Source: Gracilaria vermiculophylla (Eukaryota > Rhodophyta > Florideophyceae > Gracilariales > Gracilariaceae). From it: a stretch of 64,000 nucleotides of DNA. The position numbers and the translations under genes are program-made. How positions within the stretch are numbered: position 1 is the first letter of the stretch; the number at the start of each line of letters is the position of its first letter. The stretch spans positions 125,530 through 189,529 of the forward strand of contig JAHNZQ020000227.1 of assembly GCA_019155205.2 (NCBI GenBank). Reading direction: 5' to 3'. Positions 23,550 through 35,376 of the stretch are shown here, piece by piece. The notes beneath the pieces are model-generated. The model was given only the letters and a program-made list of their open reading frames with translations. It did no database searches and was not told where the DNA came from.

Positions 23550-24965
23550 CCGGAGGTGATGGCACTCCTCGAAGAGGAGAAAAAAAGTTCTCCTTATCAC
23601 CATAGTGGATTTTCTGAAGAAGCAGAGCATGGATGCGTACTGCAAGGAGTGCATCGCCACTGTGGGGAGACTATCATCGTTATTCGGTTTCGAAAGAGAC
23701 GGCGAACCTTTACGCCACGCTTCCCTGCGAGGAGCTCTATAAAGGTGGCCCCAACGAATTTACAGGCTCAGGCGCTGTATTTCTCGCACTTTCCTTGCCT
23801 TGCAGGGCGCCCCGGTGAATGTTGCATGTATTTCATCATGCAAAGGTGGTTCTATTGGCTGGAAATGGGTAATGAGGCCTTCCAAACAGTTGTGGATCGC
23901 CAATCGTGACACACTGCTTGGGGAATTGTGCCCAAACACCGGACACCACTCACCATATTCCTGCGTTCATGAACTTTGAAGTTAGCGGTCATGGATATTT
24001 TGGGGCCCCTCTTGAAATCGGAGAAAAGATACGGTTTTATCCTCGTGATAACCGATAACGTCTCGAAGATCACACGCGCTAATTCGGTCTGGAGAACCAC
24101 TACAGCAGTAGCTTCCTACAACGTTCTGTAGAATTCGATTTACCCATATGGGATCCCGTTATATCTTCTTACGGAAAATGGACCCCAGTTCGTGATAAAG
24201 CTATTTTGCGCCATTTCCGGAATGCTGGGGATGAAGCAAGTGTTCACCACTGCATACCGACCCCATACCGATACATATGCGGGGAGGTCTAACAAATCCC
24301 TCGCTTCAAGGTTGAAATACTTCGTCACAGATGACCAGAAGGATTGCGATGCATACGTGGGTCCTCTCTTGTATGTATATATGTATGTATGTATGCAATC
24401 TGCGGGTGCAGCGCTCTACGGTGATCGCATTGGTTGATCTGGTGCTCTCAAGCGTCCCACCTATTGCCGTTATCGTGCCACGCGCCACGGTGCACCAGGC
24501 GGATGGGCCACAGACTTCAACAGGGGCCCACGCAAAGCGCTCCATTTTGAGGCGCAATGAGAACGCACTATCTCTCGCAAAGGAGAGATTCAACATCTTG
24601 CAGAGAAGATGCAAATGTTAATTTGACCGGAAGGTGTAAGAAGGCCCCCTCCTGAAGGAAAGCGACGAGCGTATTCTCGACAAACCTGAGGAAACGACCG
24701 CTAAACCACCGGACGTCACGCGCAAGTAAGCGCCAAACACCTCAGGGCCTTACAAAGTCCGAAGAAATGTGATGGAACTCCGGGTGGGGCCGACCATAGA
24801 AGTGTTCGAAGGCGTTCCGCACTTGGATCTCATCCGCAAGGTGTGTCGTCCATCGGCTGCAATTGAACCTGTAGAGGCATTCGTATGGAGGATCAAAAGG
24901 CTGCAACGCAAGGGCAAAACGTCCATCGGAGATGCTCCCGGGCCACTCCGCTCGCTTCTGTGAGC
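23550..24965 (+). pseudogene. Integrase, gypsy element 2 (broken)
   Basis: The zinc-binding part is recognisable around 23556-23900 (WFYWLEMGNEAFQTVVDRQ, where family members have YYWPGM). The catalytic core lies at 24160-24470: LLTENGPQFVIKLF, MLGMKQVFTTAYRPHTDT, SRLKYFVTDDQKD and VGPLLY, followed in another frame by VQRSTVIALVDLVLSS. The C-terminal part at 24740-24965 has VGPTIEVFEGVPHLDLIRKV and AIEPVEAF. A TATG repeat has expanded inside the core. No chromodomain was recognised. Confidence 0.8.
24373..24399 (+). repeat. TATG/GTAT microsatellite inside the integrase relic
   Basis: GTATGTATATATGTATGTATGTATG replaces the codons that normally specify AYN in the integrase core (Tyr-Met-Tyr-Val-Cys reading). 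It is a short slippage expansion in dead coding sequence. Confidence 0.8.
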
Positions 24966-26007
24966 TTTTCCTGTGCAAAAGTAGTTGGAGTCGAGTCTGT
25001 ATCTCGCACTCTTCGGCACATCTGAGGTAAGGAGTGTTGCAGTGCACTACCGTGCTTGGAACATTTCACCGTGCATGGGAGTGTGGAACCAGTGAGCACG
25101 AAAGGCGTCCACCCGGTTCCGCGTCTGTTCGTTTCAAGCGACCCCCTGTAGGGCGTGGAATCGTAGTACCTGAAGTTCGATCCGAAGTGGTGAGTGTAAT
25201 CCTCCAGGGAGCAAGGGAGACTGACGCAGCTGTCATGGAAAGGTACAAAGACCGGCTTGACACATGGTCGAAGTGCTCCCCTGAGCGGACCAGCGCACCG
25301 GTGGAAGTGTGATTTACCTCAGGATCGGGATAAATTGGAAGCGGGGCCGGAGAAGGCATCCCGAAGGTGTACGTAGTTGGCAGGATAGAGACTGGATGTG
25401 GCGTAGCACTAGTGGTGTTGGACAGAATACCATACGGAGAGGCCCGCCGCTATGTCCCCCTCGGAGAAAGACGTCATATCAAGAAGCCAGCGAAACATTT
25501 GCGGAGAAAATGAACGAAGGGATAAAGGAAAGGAAACGGACACCTTCGTGGGGAGAGGGTTCAAGGCGGACGGAAGAATATGACAGTGCAGGAGGGAAAC
25601 GTATGACAGCGTCGTCTCCAATAGGGATGGACAAGCCGTCGCGATGGCTTGGATGTTTCCCAAACGGAATCCTCAGAGATATTGGAATGCAATCCGCTTT
25701 AGCATCAGTGGAGTACGCCATAAAGGAGAACAAGGTTCCGTCGGGGAGATCAAGGGGCCCAGAGCCGCCTCAAAAAGGATGCACGAGCCCGCGGTCGGTA
25801 CGCCGCGAGGAACGAAAAAGTACGGAGAAATTTCCGGAGTAGAAGATATGTCATATCCTTGGAGGCCACTCTGCCATGAACACCGTTAAAAGCCGCGTGA
25901 GTACCGAGCTATGGAAAGATGCACCTCCAGGACGGGGTACAATTCAGGAAATTGGGTAGGGTGTACAGTCGATTCTAACGTGATATTCACGTGTGGCATC
26001 AGGAAGG
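24966..26007 (+). other. 3' non-coding or unassigned part of element 2
   Basis: About 1 kb lies between the integrase end and the 3' LTR. A 177-codon frame (25309-25842) is rich in Arg, Glu and Gly, and shorter frames cover it on both strands. None shows a known domain. It could be a decayed additional gene of the element; element 3 has a coding-like antisense region at the same place. Confidence 0.35.
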
Positions 26008-26512
26008 GATATTCCAAAGAAGTGTTCTTATTTTTTCAACTGAGCCGCGTGGCGCATTATTCGGCCCACGTGTGCTACAGTACTCTTGAAGAATTGTAGA
26101 ATTTAGATTTTTTTTTGTTAGGTGCTTCATTTAACTATGACAATAGTGAAACCTATCGAGGTGGGCTTTCGGCACGGTAATTAATCTGCCGGTTGCGCTC
26201 CATCTTTGTGGGATGTAAACCAAGCAGTCTTGAGTCCTACTCTACTTTTTCGGGTTGGAGAATCTTGTTGAACACCTTCAGGTTCGTAAGCCGCCCATCC
26301 CCAGGTTGCCTCATAGCATCTCCTTTAGGAGCATTTTCCGCCCAGTGAACCTCCTTCTCCGCTTGGTGCTTGTGGACACCCTTCAGGATTCCTTCGGCAC
26401 GTGACCGTGATTGCCAGAGACCTCCTTTAGAAACTCGCGCCTTAGAAGTCACAAAAAATTCCAAACGGAGGTTGTGCGCTGCCACATTGCATAAATAACT
26501 GAAAGTACCATA
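26008..26512 (+). repeat. 3' LTR of gypsy element 2
   Basis: It matches 18113-18615 over its whole length, starting just after AGGAAGGG and ending AGTACCATA. The two copies differ at many sites and by small gaps, so the element is old. Confidence 0.88.
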
Positions 26513-29500
26513 GTATGACATGTGCCAGATTCTTGCCACTTTTTTGACACGCTGTGTAAACTTTTTTCCAAAACAGCTTGACTGCAATAGAGGCTGTAGT
26601 ATGTATACTATAAGTCAGTGCTATATTTTCATCAAATGGAGACCCAATATCTACTCGATATCTCGTGGTCGAAACGTGTTCTGCAGCAAACGTGGCCAAG
26701 CTCCGCTCTGGTTCTTATTTGTCTTGTGTACCATCCTCTCTTTCTGGGACATAAACTGCAGAGAATGGAGGCCTTACCCATCTAGCCACACCAAAAAGTA
26801 GTCTGTACCCAATTGGTTGGATATGATACCTGTAAGTATTTGGCTTATTATCGTCAGTGAACAGCGCCCCGTCTTGCGTCATTTTCGCTGTTGCGCCTTT
26901 CTTTGTCTGCCTTACCACGTTGCTATCTATCATATTTTGGCCTATGTTTTCCCTTCTTATTCTTTTATTTATGATTTTCTATACTTTGAACCATCATTTT
27001 CCACATCGATTTCTTCAGAAACATCCATGGATATCCGGCGGCACGTCGCATAATAACGCGTGCCTGCACGGTCATCGGAGAGTTCATCGCCTTAGGATAC
27101 TTCCCTAATAAAGTTTGGTCTCGAAAGCTTTGGGAGGCACTCTTTCTTGGGTTTTATTCTGCAAATATATCCTTGTGCGAGAGATAATCCGAATTGGAGA
27201 CCCACTTATAGGTCATTGCACAAACAATATTTCCGCTCTTTGCATTTTTTCCTGCTTGCTTACCGTAGTGTTTCTGAACAATATCTCCAATTTAATCAAT
27301 GTTAACTTTCCATAGTTCTTTTGCTCTTACTCTTCTATTTGCGCTCAGAACATGGTAAGTTTCTTTTCAACTTTTGTGCTGTGCACATTTTAGCAACAAG
27401 TAATTTCAATCCAGTTTGAAGTTTCAACGGCATATATCCCTTACTTTTTTCTGTCTCGTTCTATCACGCTGATGGAACCCTTCCGCAGGGTGCCTAATCT
27501 AGGCGTGTACCAAAAACAATGTCTACATGTTATAAAAGCCTCTCTCTCATCCATTTGTTTTATTAATTTTCAGGTATATTGTTGTGCAGCTATGCTGATT
27601 ACAATATCGCTCAGACCCGGGTATGCTTTCCTGCAGGTATCCGGTGTACATACGTTCACTGTTCTTTTTTTGATTGTAAAAGTTTGTGAAAACAATTACA
27701 ATAGTGAGATTGAAAGGGTCAGTTCTCACTATTATTTACAACGTACGAGCGGTACAGTTCAGCCTTTCTGCGGAACAGAAATGATTTCACAGTTCTAATC
27801 GCGCTATAGTAGTTGTCAAAACATCAAAAATACCTAGAATGGTAAGCTTTACAAGAGCTGAATTAAGTTGAAAGTTACGACAGCCGATGACTAGAACAGA
27901 GAATATGGGTGGAAGAAGCTTTTACTCATTTTAGCCGTGATTTTCTACCGCACGTATTGCCCGTCAAAAGCATGGTCAGTATTGAACCAACACGCTCACG
28001 GGTGGAGGAAGGGTTCAATTATCATCGAATGTTTAAACTACGGCTGCCAATCGTATTTTTATAACTGCCGCATATCGATATAGAAAAACAACCACATTGC
28101 CTTCTCGCAATTAAAAATGGCAATAAACTCATATCAATAGAAGAATTCTCGGCTTCTTTTTCAAAAGGCACGTTAGTTACGATTTTACACGTTTTATTAG
28201 ACTAACCATCAGACGTTGAATGGGGCAATTTTGAAAGTAGCCGATAAAAAAACTCATCAATCGATCGTTGTTTTTTTATTCTTAGGGGTCCCTTTGCTGC
28301 ACGGGAAATTGTATATAGGCCGGGCAGGGTTCAAGCCTGTTCTTCGAATGAATCAAAATCTCTCTCGCCTCATCCATGGGAGTACCACCTAATGCTGCAT
28401 ACGCAAAACGTAACGAAGAATTAGTGGAAAACAATACACGAATAGTATCCTATAAAGCACAATAGACACATCACGTAGCCCGTACGTTGCGAGCGGGTCA
28501 CTTTTCTTTGCTAGCTAAGCTTTCTACACCTGCCAGGTGGGCGCTTCTTCCGTGTTATAGTAACACACCCATCGGTCACGCACTTACGTCGACTTGGTAC
28601 GCACTCACGATGGGCACAGAATACGTTCAATGCACTTACCTTTTCCCGAGAGTTCCGATCGTCCTTTCAGAGCTTGTTTTGGTCATTTTCACAAGTTCAG
28701 AGCGCAAACCCTTGCTCTTTAAACAACCAGCTCCACAAAATAGCAGTGCTTTGATGTGAAACAGTATACAAACCCGTTGTAAATGGCCACCTCCCAAGGA
28801 AGCTTCAAAGCCTGTTGTTCATGTATGCAATTTTCCGATCGTCATGTATGTGCCGTATTCAAATAAATCTCTTCTGATCTTAATGATGTTGGCACTCCTC
28901 ATCTTCATCATATATGACACGACATGCAGTGACTGACAGCACAGCCTATATTATCCATACCGTGATAGATGGAGAAGAGATACAGCTCAGTGTCTCAATA
29001 AACTTTAACGGTCGTAAAAATGTTACTGCAGCTTTCTCCGTTATTTTCAGAACTCTCAATGCCAATAATACGGCCGAATAAATCACAGAATAAAGCGATA
29101 CACCGTGCATGGGATGTTTTGTAGCCTTTTCATACTAGTTCCTGCTCTTTAGCGTTCATTGGTCTCCACAGTCTGTTTTTCTTGCCATCCTGAAAACCAT
29201 AAACAGGAAAGAAATACATATTTTAGCCTATGCATTCGTTTTTGTCAAGTGATATTGGTCAGCGAGCGAGACGTGGTGATATCTATACCAAAGATAGCTA
29301 GAGAGAAAAGAAAGCATGACAGAAGTCGTTTGGATTGGCTCCTATCAATAAACTAATAATATGTGCAACTGTTTGCAGTCCTACACCGATGTCACTAGCT
29401 CCACACAACGTATTCAAAATCATGAAAAAGGCTCATTTTCTTCTATTTGTCTTTTCAGTGGTACTTAATAGGGATCATATTCTTTGAATTATATTTGCTT

Positions 29501-31622
29501 TTCCATCTGCTTCGTGAACAATACCGCTGATAATTTATGCATAGCCTCAATGTATTCAAGAAATATCTGAATTGTATTTTAGAAACGGAATCCATCGGGA
29601 TTGTGATATCGAGACTTTTATATATAACTTCTACGACTTTCCAAGCATACGATAATATTCCGCCGATATGTGTTTCGTACCCTTTGTCAAGCAGTTCGTT
29701 TTCTTCGTAAATTAAGTCGTTTTAAGGGCTGTTTTGGGATCTATTTTCCTGCGCATATGTTTGAGTAACAAGCAAGTAGATAAATATTGCGCTTTCTTTT
29801 ACCATCTTTTCGAGTAGGGAGAGCAGAACGAGATCATCGTCTTCCTTTATATGCTATATGATTAAAAGACAGATTATTAGTTTAAACTGCCAACCTGTTG
29901 ATTTATGGAATAAGAGGGAATAAGAGGGGGGATGGGAAGGAGGAGGTGGGGGTTCCAATAAATCAAAAGAGATTAGACGCAAGCAACTGCATGGCTTTCA
30001 ACGAAATCAGTGAATATCTTGAAATGTTTAATTGCAATGCTCGTGAGAATGTAACACGAGCCTCAGAGTATTTTCTTGACAATATAGATCGCCCTTCGAT
30101 CAACCGTCGGAGCGTGTGTAAAGACATGTGATTGGTTTTCATGACAGCTTTGAATTTCATCAAGAATCATATTACTTTTCTTAAAACCTTGTTTCTGTGA
30201 TGCAATCTGGAGTTTTTCCCAGGACCATCGCTCCTCAAAAATATTCTTGTAGAAGATGCATGCTATCTAGATTCAGTACAGATTGAAACGTAAAATCAGG
30301 AACACGATGTCTGTTAGGGCGTTCGAGAGCTTGTCCAATTGGGAAGGTAGTCTCAGGAGACTAGACCTACAAGCAATATCGAGGAAGGCTTAACTCTGCG
30401 GACTACAGCTCCATATACCTGCAATGTTTCGAATGAATTGAGGTGAAGAGTGATGGATCCAAATACCGTAAATCCGAAAAAGAGGATGAAAACGAAGGGA
30501 AAGTAGAAGGCATAACAAGAGAGATCGCAACGCGATAAAGAAGAAAAAAAGAGCGCAAAAGCGAAAAACTCCCTAGGACAGCGCACTCTACAGTGACCAC
30601 AATAATCTAAGAAGCAAGTAATATCATATTTTACCTATTGGATATACAGTGCTCTGCAGTGACGCGAAGTGGGTGAGGACGCTATGCTCTACTTTGTATA
30701 TCCGCGAGAAGGTTGATATTCCGCAAAGCGAATAAGACTCGAAGCCTACCTCGGCTGACTTTACTGTAGGACGCGCGGCGGCTGCGAGAGCAAGACCAAG
30801 AAATGGGACTGCAGTGGAGTGCAATTCGGCACTGATGTACAGTATAATAACAACAGTATCTACTGTGGCCAATGCGTTTTGAGAAAACTCCGCCATGGCG
30901 GAGCAATAGACTGGCTCGCGCCTGGCGCTTGTCTCACGTCAGTGCAGAGCCAGAAAATCACGGAAACTTATCCAGATGCAACCGCAGGAGCCTCATCGTA
31001 ATTGTTTTGGGCCACCCGCTCCTGCTCCATTTTCTCTATGATAATTTCCAGTAAGTACTCCACCGCCAGAGGTTTTAACTACACTGACAACCAACATTTT
31101 GCCCAGGCCGTTGCCGCAGATTATATCTTTCCCAGGTTCAGCACTTGAAACAACCTCAAAACATTCTACGCTAGCTGCTGTTTGTTGTTACAGCATTCTA
31201 TTGATAAAAATCTATATTTTATCTCATTGCAGTCCTCTCAATAATATACTGCGGAGTCCGCAAAGTTCAGCAATCAAAATTGATTAAAAACTACAACTGA
31301 AATCTTCTACTTCATTGCACTAAGAGAAACAAGTAATTTATCGAAATGATTCTTACTTGTGCTTTTCAAAACCGTTTTTTTGCAAAAATGGTGAACAACT
31401 CGCAAAACTACATATTCAATATTTTCGAAAAAGCGTGTCTTAAAAGACACATGAAGACATGTGAGTATCACTCAGCAAATTGTACATTGTTTCTGACTTT
31501 CATTTGGTGTCGATCCGTCGAAAAGATGACATATTTCGAGAAACATATGGTCCATAAATTTGAAGAACTTGAAATCGACGATTTGAAACGTATGGTCCGT
31601 CGCAATATTTATTTTTCGATAC
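26513..31622. other. AT-rich 5-kb stretch without recognised genes
   Basis: Frames are short (up to 108 codons) on both strands and lack motifs. Pyrimidine-rich AG sites near 27010 and 27570 could be read as splice acceptors, but no coherent set of exons emerges. A frame at 28487-28759 (90 codons) and one at 31346-31630 (94 codons, Cys- and His-containing) are unidentified. Confidence 0.5.
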
Positions 31623-32070
31623 TGACATGAGAAGGCCATCGCATTCCGTGGAGGTTTTATGTTGGCTTTTTGCCGATTCACCCGATTCCGGTTCGGCTGT
31701 ATATATGAAAACTGTTACCGGCGCAGGCAGAATTCACTCTTGAGAGGATGAACAGGTGGAAACAAGATAATGGAAGCTGAGAGCCTTGAGATATCAGTGA
31801 TTAACTCAATGCCCTGTCTTTATAGGCATAGGAGATTTACGAGAGCATATGGAACTACGATACATGCTCTCGTGAACAAGACAAATACAAATTACCAAAA
31901 CTAGTTCTCGTTATATATAGATATACAAATTTGAACAAGATGCCAAGACTCAAAGTCTCTGAGATTCACGTCCATTTTCACGGTGGATTTCGGAGTAGGC
32001 CAAGTGGCTCGTGTCGCGTGACGTGGAACGCGCGCTGGACGGCATCCCGACATGCGGGAGGTAACCGCTA
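31623..32070 (+). repeat. 5' LTR of gypsy element 3, carrying a 226-bp insertion
   Basis: Its halves 31623-31737 and 31964-32070 align with 38950-39180. The intervening 226 bp are absent from the other copy. A TATA-like TATATATGAAAA lies near 31700. Confidence 0.75.
31738..31963. mobile_element. 226-bp non-autonomous insertion with 6-bp target duplication
   Basis: ATTCAC occurs directly before (31732-31737) and after (31964-31969) this block, and the 3' LTR has an empty site here. The ends TCTTGAGAG and CTCTGAGA are imperfect inverses. Inside, ACGAGAGCAT (31839-31848) and its exact inverse (31864-31873) can form a hairpin with a 15-base loop. It contains no coding frame. It could be a miniature DNA transposon or a small solo LTR; the family is unknown. 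Confidence 0.6.
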
Positions 32071-32990
32071 AACCCCTAACATCGAAATTACCGTCTAAGA
32101 CGGAAGCTCCGTACGGTGCAGCACTTAAACCTCCGAAGGAGGCATAGGCCCTCTACATTGGTTATAATCGGGCCTCAGCCGCTCGCCTGGTGTATGTCAA
32201 CGGAGTAGCGAAGGTCCAGCGCCCTGGGTGTATGGATAACCGAAATCTGGTGAGGTCAACCAAAACTCGGAACGCCGCTCCTCAAGTTCTTCCGTACGGG
32301 GTTGGCTGCCACTCGTTCTTCACTTGGGGGTACAAATCCCCGCAGTGCTTCCTTATGGTACAGGAGATGGCGCAGGAGGTGGACAAATACAAAGCCCTGT
32401 CCCAGAAAAAGAAGACAGCTGTCCAAATGACCTGGTATTTGTGTGTAAATACGGATTTTCTTAATAGGTAGGCTCACAACCCATTATCGCGGAAGCGACT
32501 GATGCCAAGGACCACTGGATCATTTTCCGGCCCTGATAACAGTTTTGACTACGCCACTTGCGCGGACAATCACCTGCAACGGCAAGGAGCAATCATTGTG
32601 GAGGAAGCAGAGCAAGAGACCGAAGTGAAACCCGTTCAGTGAATCTAACTTACAGTGTCTCTTCGGAAGGAAAGAGATCCGCGGACATGATGCTCATGAC
32701 TGCCGAGGCACCATCGCCTTGCTTTCCATTGAGAATCCTCTCGAATAGAGACACAATAGACGCGGACTCTGAGCTCTTCATTGTTTTGTTTTGACCGTAG
32801 AGACAGATAAAGCACAACCGGATCCCATATCTAGTCTTTGTGATGGCATAGCAAAACTTTAAGATTTACCCTGATCTTTGACGACACACGCAAAATATGG
32901 TGGGATTTCTCGCACTTTTTGTCATTCAAGCAGGGCCGTATTTTGCCGTTGAGTCAGTGCTACCTCCGCTTCTGCCGTCTTGCATTTGCA
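32071..32990 (+). pseudogene. Probable gag region, gypsy element 3 (not resolved)
   Basis: By position, gag should lie here. Plus-strand frames 32190-32471 and 32558-32794 are Lys/Arg-rich but show no conserved Gag motif that I can confirm. The call rests on context. Confidence 0.35.
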
Positions 32991-33780
32991 CAGATGTGGT
33001 ACCCGACGTCTCGGACGCAAACAACAACCCATTACAAACGGTGGGAATCCTTGATCTGTTAGGCCGCTTGGGAAGTTCGGTAGTTAAGCTCTTCTTTCAC
33101 TGCATGCCATTCTGTGGCCGCACCAATCATCCTTAGACGCTACTCCCACGACCGGCTCGCGGAGGCTATCCACCCTCGCTTGAAACAGGTGGAGATGGAA
33201 GATGGGTTGTCAACCCCCATCGTCGGACAACCGCTCCGGTGGGATGCGAGAAAGCAAGTGCCCCTGGGTGCTGCGCAGGAGTAGCCACCGAGAATCCGGG
33301 AGTCCACCAAGCTCTGCCGTGCTGCATCAGTGACGAAGCCCCACGCTACGAAGGTTCTTGTTCAGGCCTCTTCCCGTCCGCACCTTTAGAGGGTTGTTCA
33401 ATCTGCGATCTCGCTGTGTGAGCGGAGTCGCCTCGCCGTCGAAACGGAATTGTGCACGTCGTTCCGAAGTGCCTATTTGGGATCTTTGTCGTATATCTGG
33501 GCGAGGCACCCCAGTATCTGGCGAAAGACCAAGTGCTTGGTTACGACAAGCCACATCCGGTGGCGATGATCCCTATAAGGGTGAAAGCCGCCCAGGTTAC
33601 TCGGGATCGTAATGGCAGAGAATGGGAAGGCAGCCAGTATGGAGGTGAACTCCATTCCTAGCGGATTCACATGTCTATCGGAAGATACCGCAGAAACGGG
33701 AAAACCTACTCGTAAGTATATTCCGCCCTTGCCAACGTCTCGTCTGACTAGCTATGACCGTATTGACCCAGTGTAAGCTC
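32990..33780 (+). pseudogene. Protease and protease-RT linker, gypsy element 3 (broken)
   Basis: In 32897-33136 the stretch VPDVSDANNNPLQTVGILDL, then LGSSVVKLFFHC, resembles the part of gypsy retropepsins after the active site (the N-P-L-x-x-x-G strand). In 33440-33680 the reading VVPKCLFGIFVVYLGEAPQY, then VLGYDKPHPVAMIP, matches the strand-rich linker between protease and RT in gypsy elements. The catalytic aspartate motif was not found intact. Stops separate the parts. Confidence 0.6.
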
Positions 33781-35334
33781 TCCAAGAAATGGACTTGTCC
33801 CATGTGCCCGCTTCAAAACGGGAGCGTCTCCGCGCAATGTTGCGGGAATATACCCCGATTTGGGATGGCTCACTAGGCGAGATTACCAGCACCGATCATC
33901 GGATAGATTTCTTACCGGACACTTTGCCCGTCGTGCAACCCCCATAAAGGACTTGGCCAAAGGCTCGGGAGGAGGACAAACTCCAATTGGATTGCATGCT
34001 CTGTGCCGGAGTAATAGAGCCACACGGTCTCCCTGAGGATATCCTCTGGTTCTCACGCTAAAAGCGGATGGGTCGTGAAGATTCTTCTTGGATTACGGCA
34101 GTCTTAGTGCCGCAACTATCTTGTATACCTACCCGACTCCTTGGATGATCAAGTGCATATACTCACTCGGGATGCTACCGTGTTCATGGCTCTGGAGGCC
34201 TGTAAGGGCTACTGGGCGGTCCCCGTTGGGGATAAAGTCCGTGAAAAAATGGCGTTTGGGTGCCACTCTGCGTCTTGCGGCTTCACGCGTATTTCGTTTG
34301 GCATGACCAATGCACCCGCAACATTTCAGAAGGCTATCGACGTCTTGATGAACCGATTCTAATGGAGGACTTTTCTTGAGCACTGGAAGGACATAATCAT
34401 CCTTTCCAACATCCTGGAGGACCATCCCACCCACGTGCCAAAACCGATGACCGTATTGTGTTATGAAAGTATCACCCTGAAGCGCAGGAAGTCTGAGTTC
34501 TTTACCGATACCGTGAAGTATCTGGGTCACATCATCCGTGCCGGACGGCTTATGATCGGAAACGTTCGAATTAAGTCCTGCACTGAGGCGGGAGAACCCC
34601 GGACGCAAACCAAATTGAGATCCTTCTTTGGATTAGACAACGTCTATCGACTAATCATTCCGAGTTTCTCCGATAGTGCCGCACCGCCTATCGCGTTTCT
34701 GCGGAAAGGGTTGCCGCTAAAGCTCTCGCCATTCACCACCGATCAGACGGCTGCTTTTCGATCCCTGATCAGGGCAGTGACAATGGCTCCAATCCTGTTA
34801 CTCCCCAAGTTCGGCCTCCAGTACTCCGTGGATACGGATTCCAGCGACCAACAAGTGGGCTGCGCCCTGTTTCAAACATGCCGCGATGGGGAGTGCGATC
34901 CAACTGGATATTGTCCCACTACACTCAAAGTTCATCAGAGGAACTATTCCGTCTTGAAGAAGGAGTGCCTTGCCGTAGTATACGCGCTTTCTACACTACG
35001 CCCATATCTAACTGGGGTGCAATTAATCGTCTCTACGGATCACTCCTGGTTGAGGTGGCTGATGAATATTGGCGATCCATCAGGCTGCTTAATGCAGTGG
35101 AGGCTCCGACTTGCGGAATTCACATTTGACGTGATTTACAAGAAGATCGTAGAGACCGCGCAAGCCGATGCACTTTTGCGTCTGCCTACACAGGGAGAAG
35201 CCGTCGGCGACGCGGACGAAAACGAGATCCCCTGCTTTGTTTCCAACGGGAATATCTCAAAAGCTCCGCACGGGGCCTCCGATGAGGCTAGCTCCGGCAA
35301 CATCGACGAGCTCCGCGCCTCCTACAACGCATAG
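33780..35334 (+). pseudogene. Reverse transcriptase and RNase H, gypsy element 3 (broken)
   Basis: Upstream linker text (MLREYTPIWDGSLGEITSTD HRIDF) runs from about 33790. RT palm fragments lie at 34141-34362 (ACKGYWAVPVGDKVREKMAF, FTRISFGMTNAPATFQKAID). The YIDD region is damaged (WKDIIILSN in its place). One 299-codon open frame (34435-35334) carries the thumb and connection (FTDTVKYLGHIIRAGR, LRSFFGLDNVYRLIIPSFS) and RNase H (YSVDTDSSDQQVGCALFQT, NYSVLKKECLAVVYALSTLR, STDHSWLRWLMN). It is the best preserved transposon frame in the window. Confidence 0.88.
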
Positions 35335-35376
35335 CACGCCTCACAGGGGGAATTCACGCCAATCATCACGGAAGAG

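Larger units (their letters stand above)
18113..26512 (+). mobile_element. Ty3/gypsy LTR retrotransposon (element 2), decayed, plus strand
   Basis: LTRs of 503 and 505 bp (18113-18615 and 26008-26512) enclose about 7.4 kb. Plus-strand fragments of gag with a possible zinc knuckle, protease, RT, RNase H and integrase follow in the gypsy order. A candidate primer-binding site follows the 5' LTR, and the purine-rich AGGAAGGG precedes the 3' LTR. Many stops and frameshifts make it inactive. A solo LTR of the same family lies inverted at 42873-43375. No convincing target duplication was found at the outer edges. Confidence 0.9.

Noticed and set aside
26442..26933. Minus-strand frame of about 160 codons with one stop, after element 2
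   Set aside because: It runs across the border of the 3' LTR of element 2 (26512), so it cannot be an old single gene. A stop lies four codons upstream of its ATG.
26980..27620. Pyrimidine-rich AG sites (TTTCTTCAG, TTAATTTTCAG) and a GGTAAGT suggesting a spliced gene
   Set aside because: No set of exons gave a consistent reading, and the sequence is AT-rich enough to create such sites by chance.
28315..28345. GGGTTCAAGCC, resembling the B box of a tRNA gene
   Set aside because: No matching acceptor stem, A box or anticodon arm could be folded around it.
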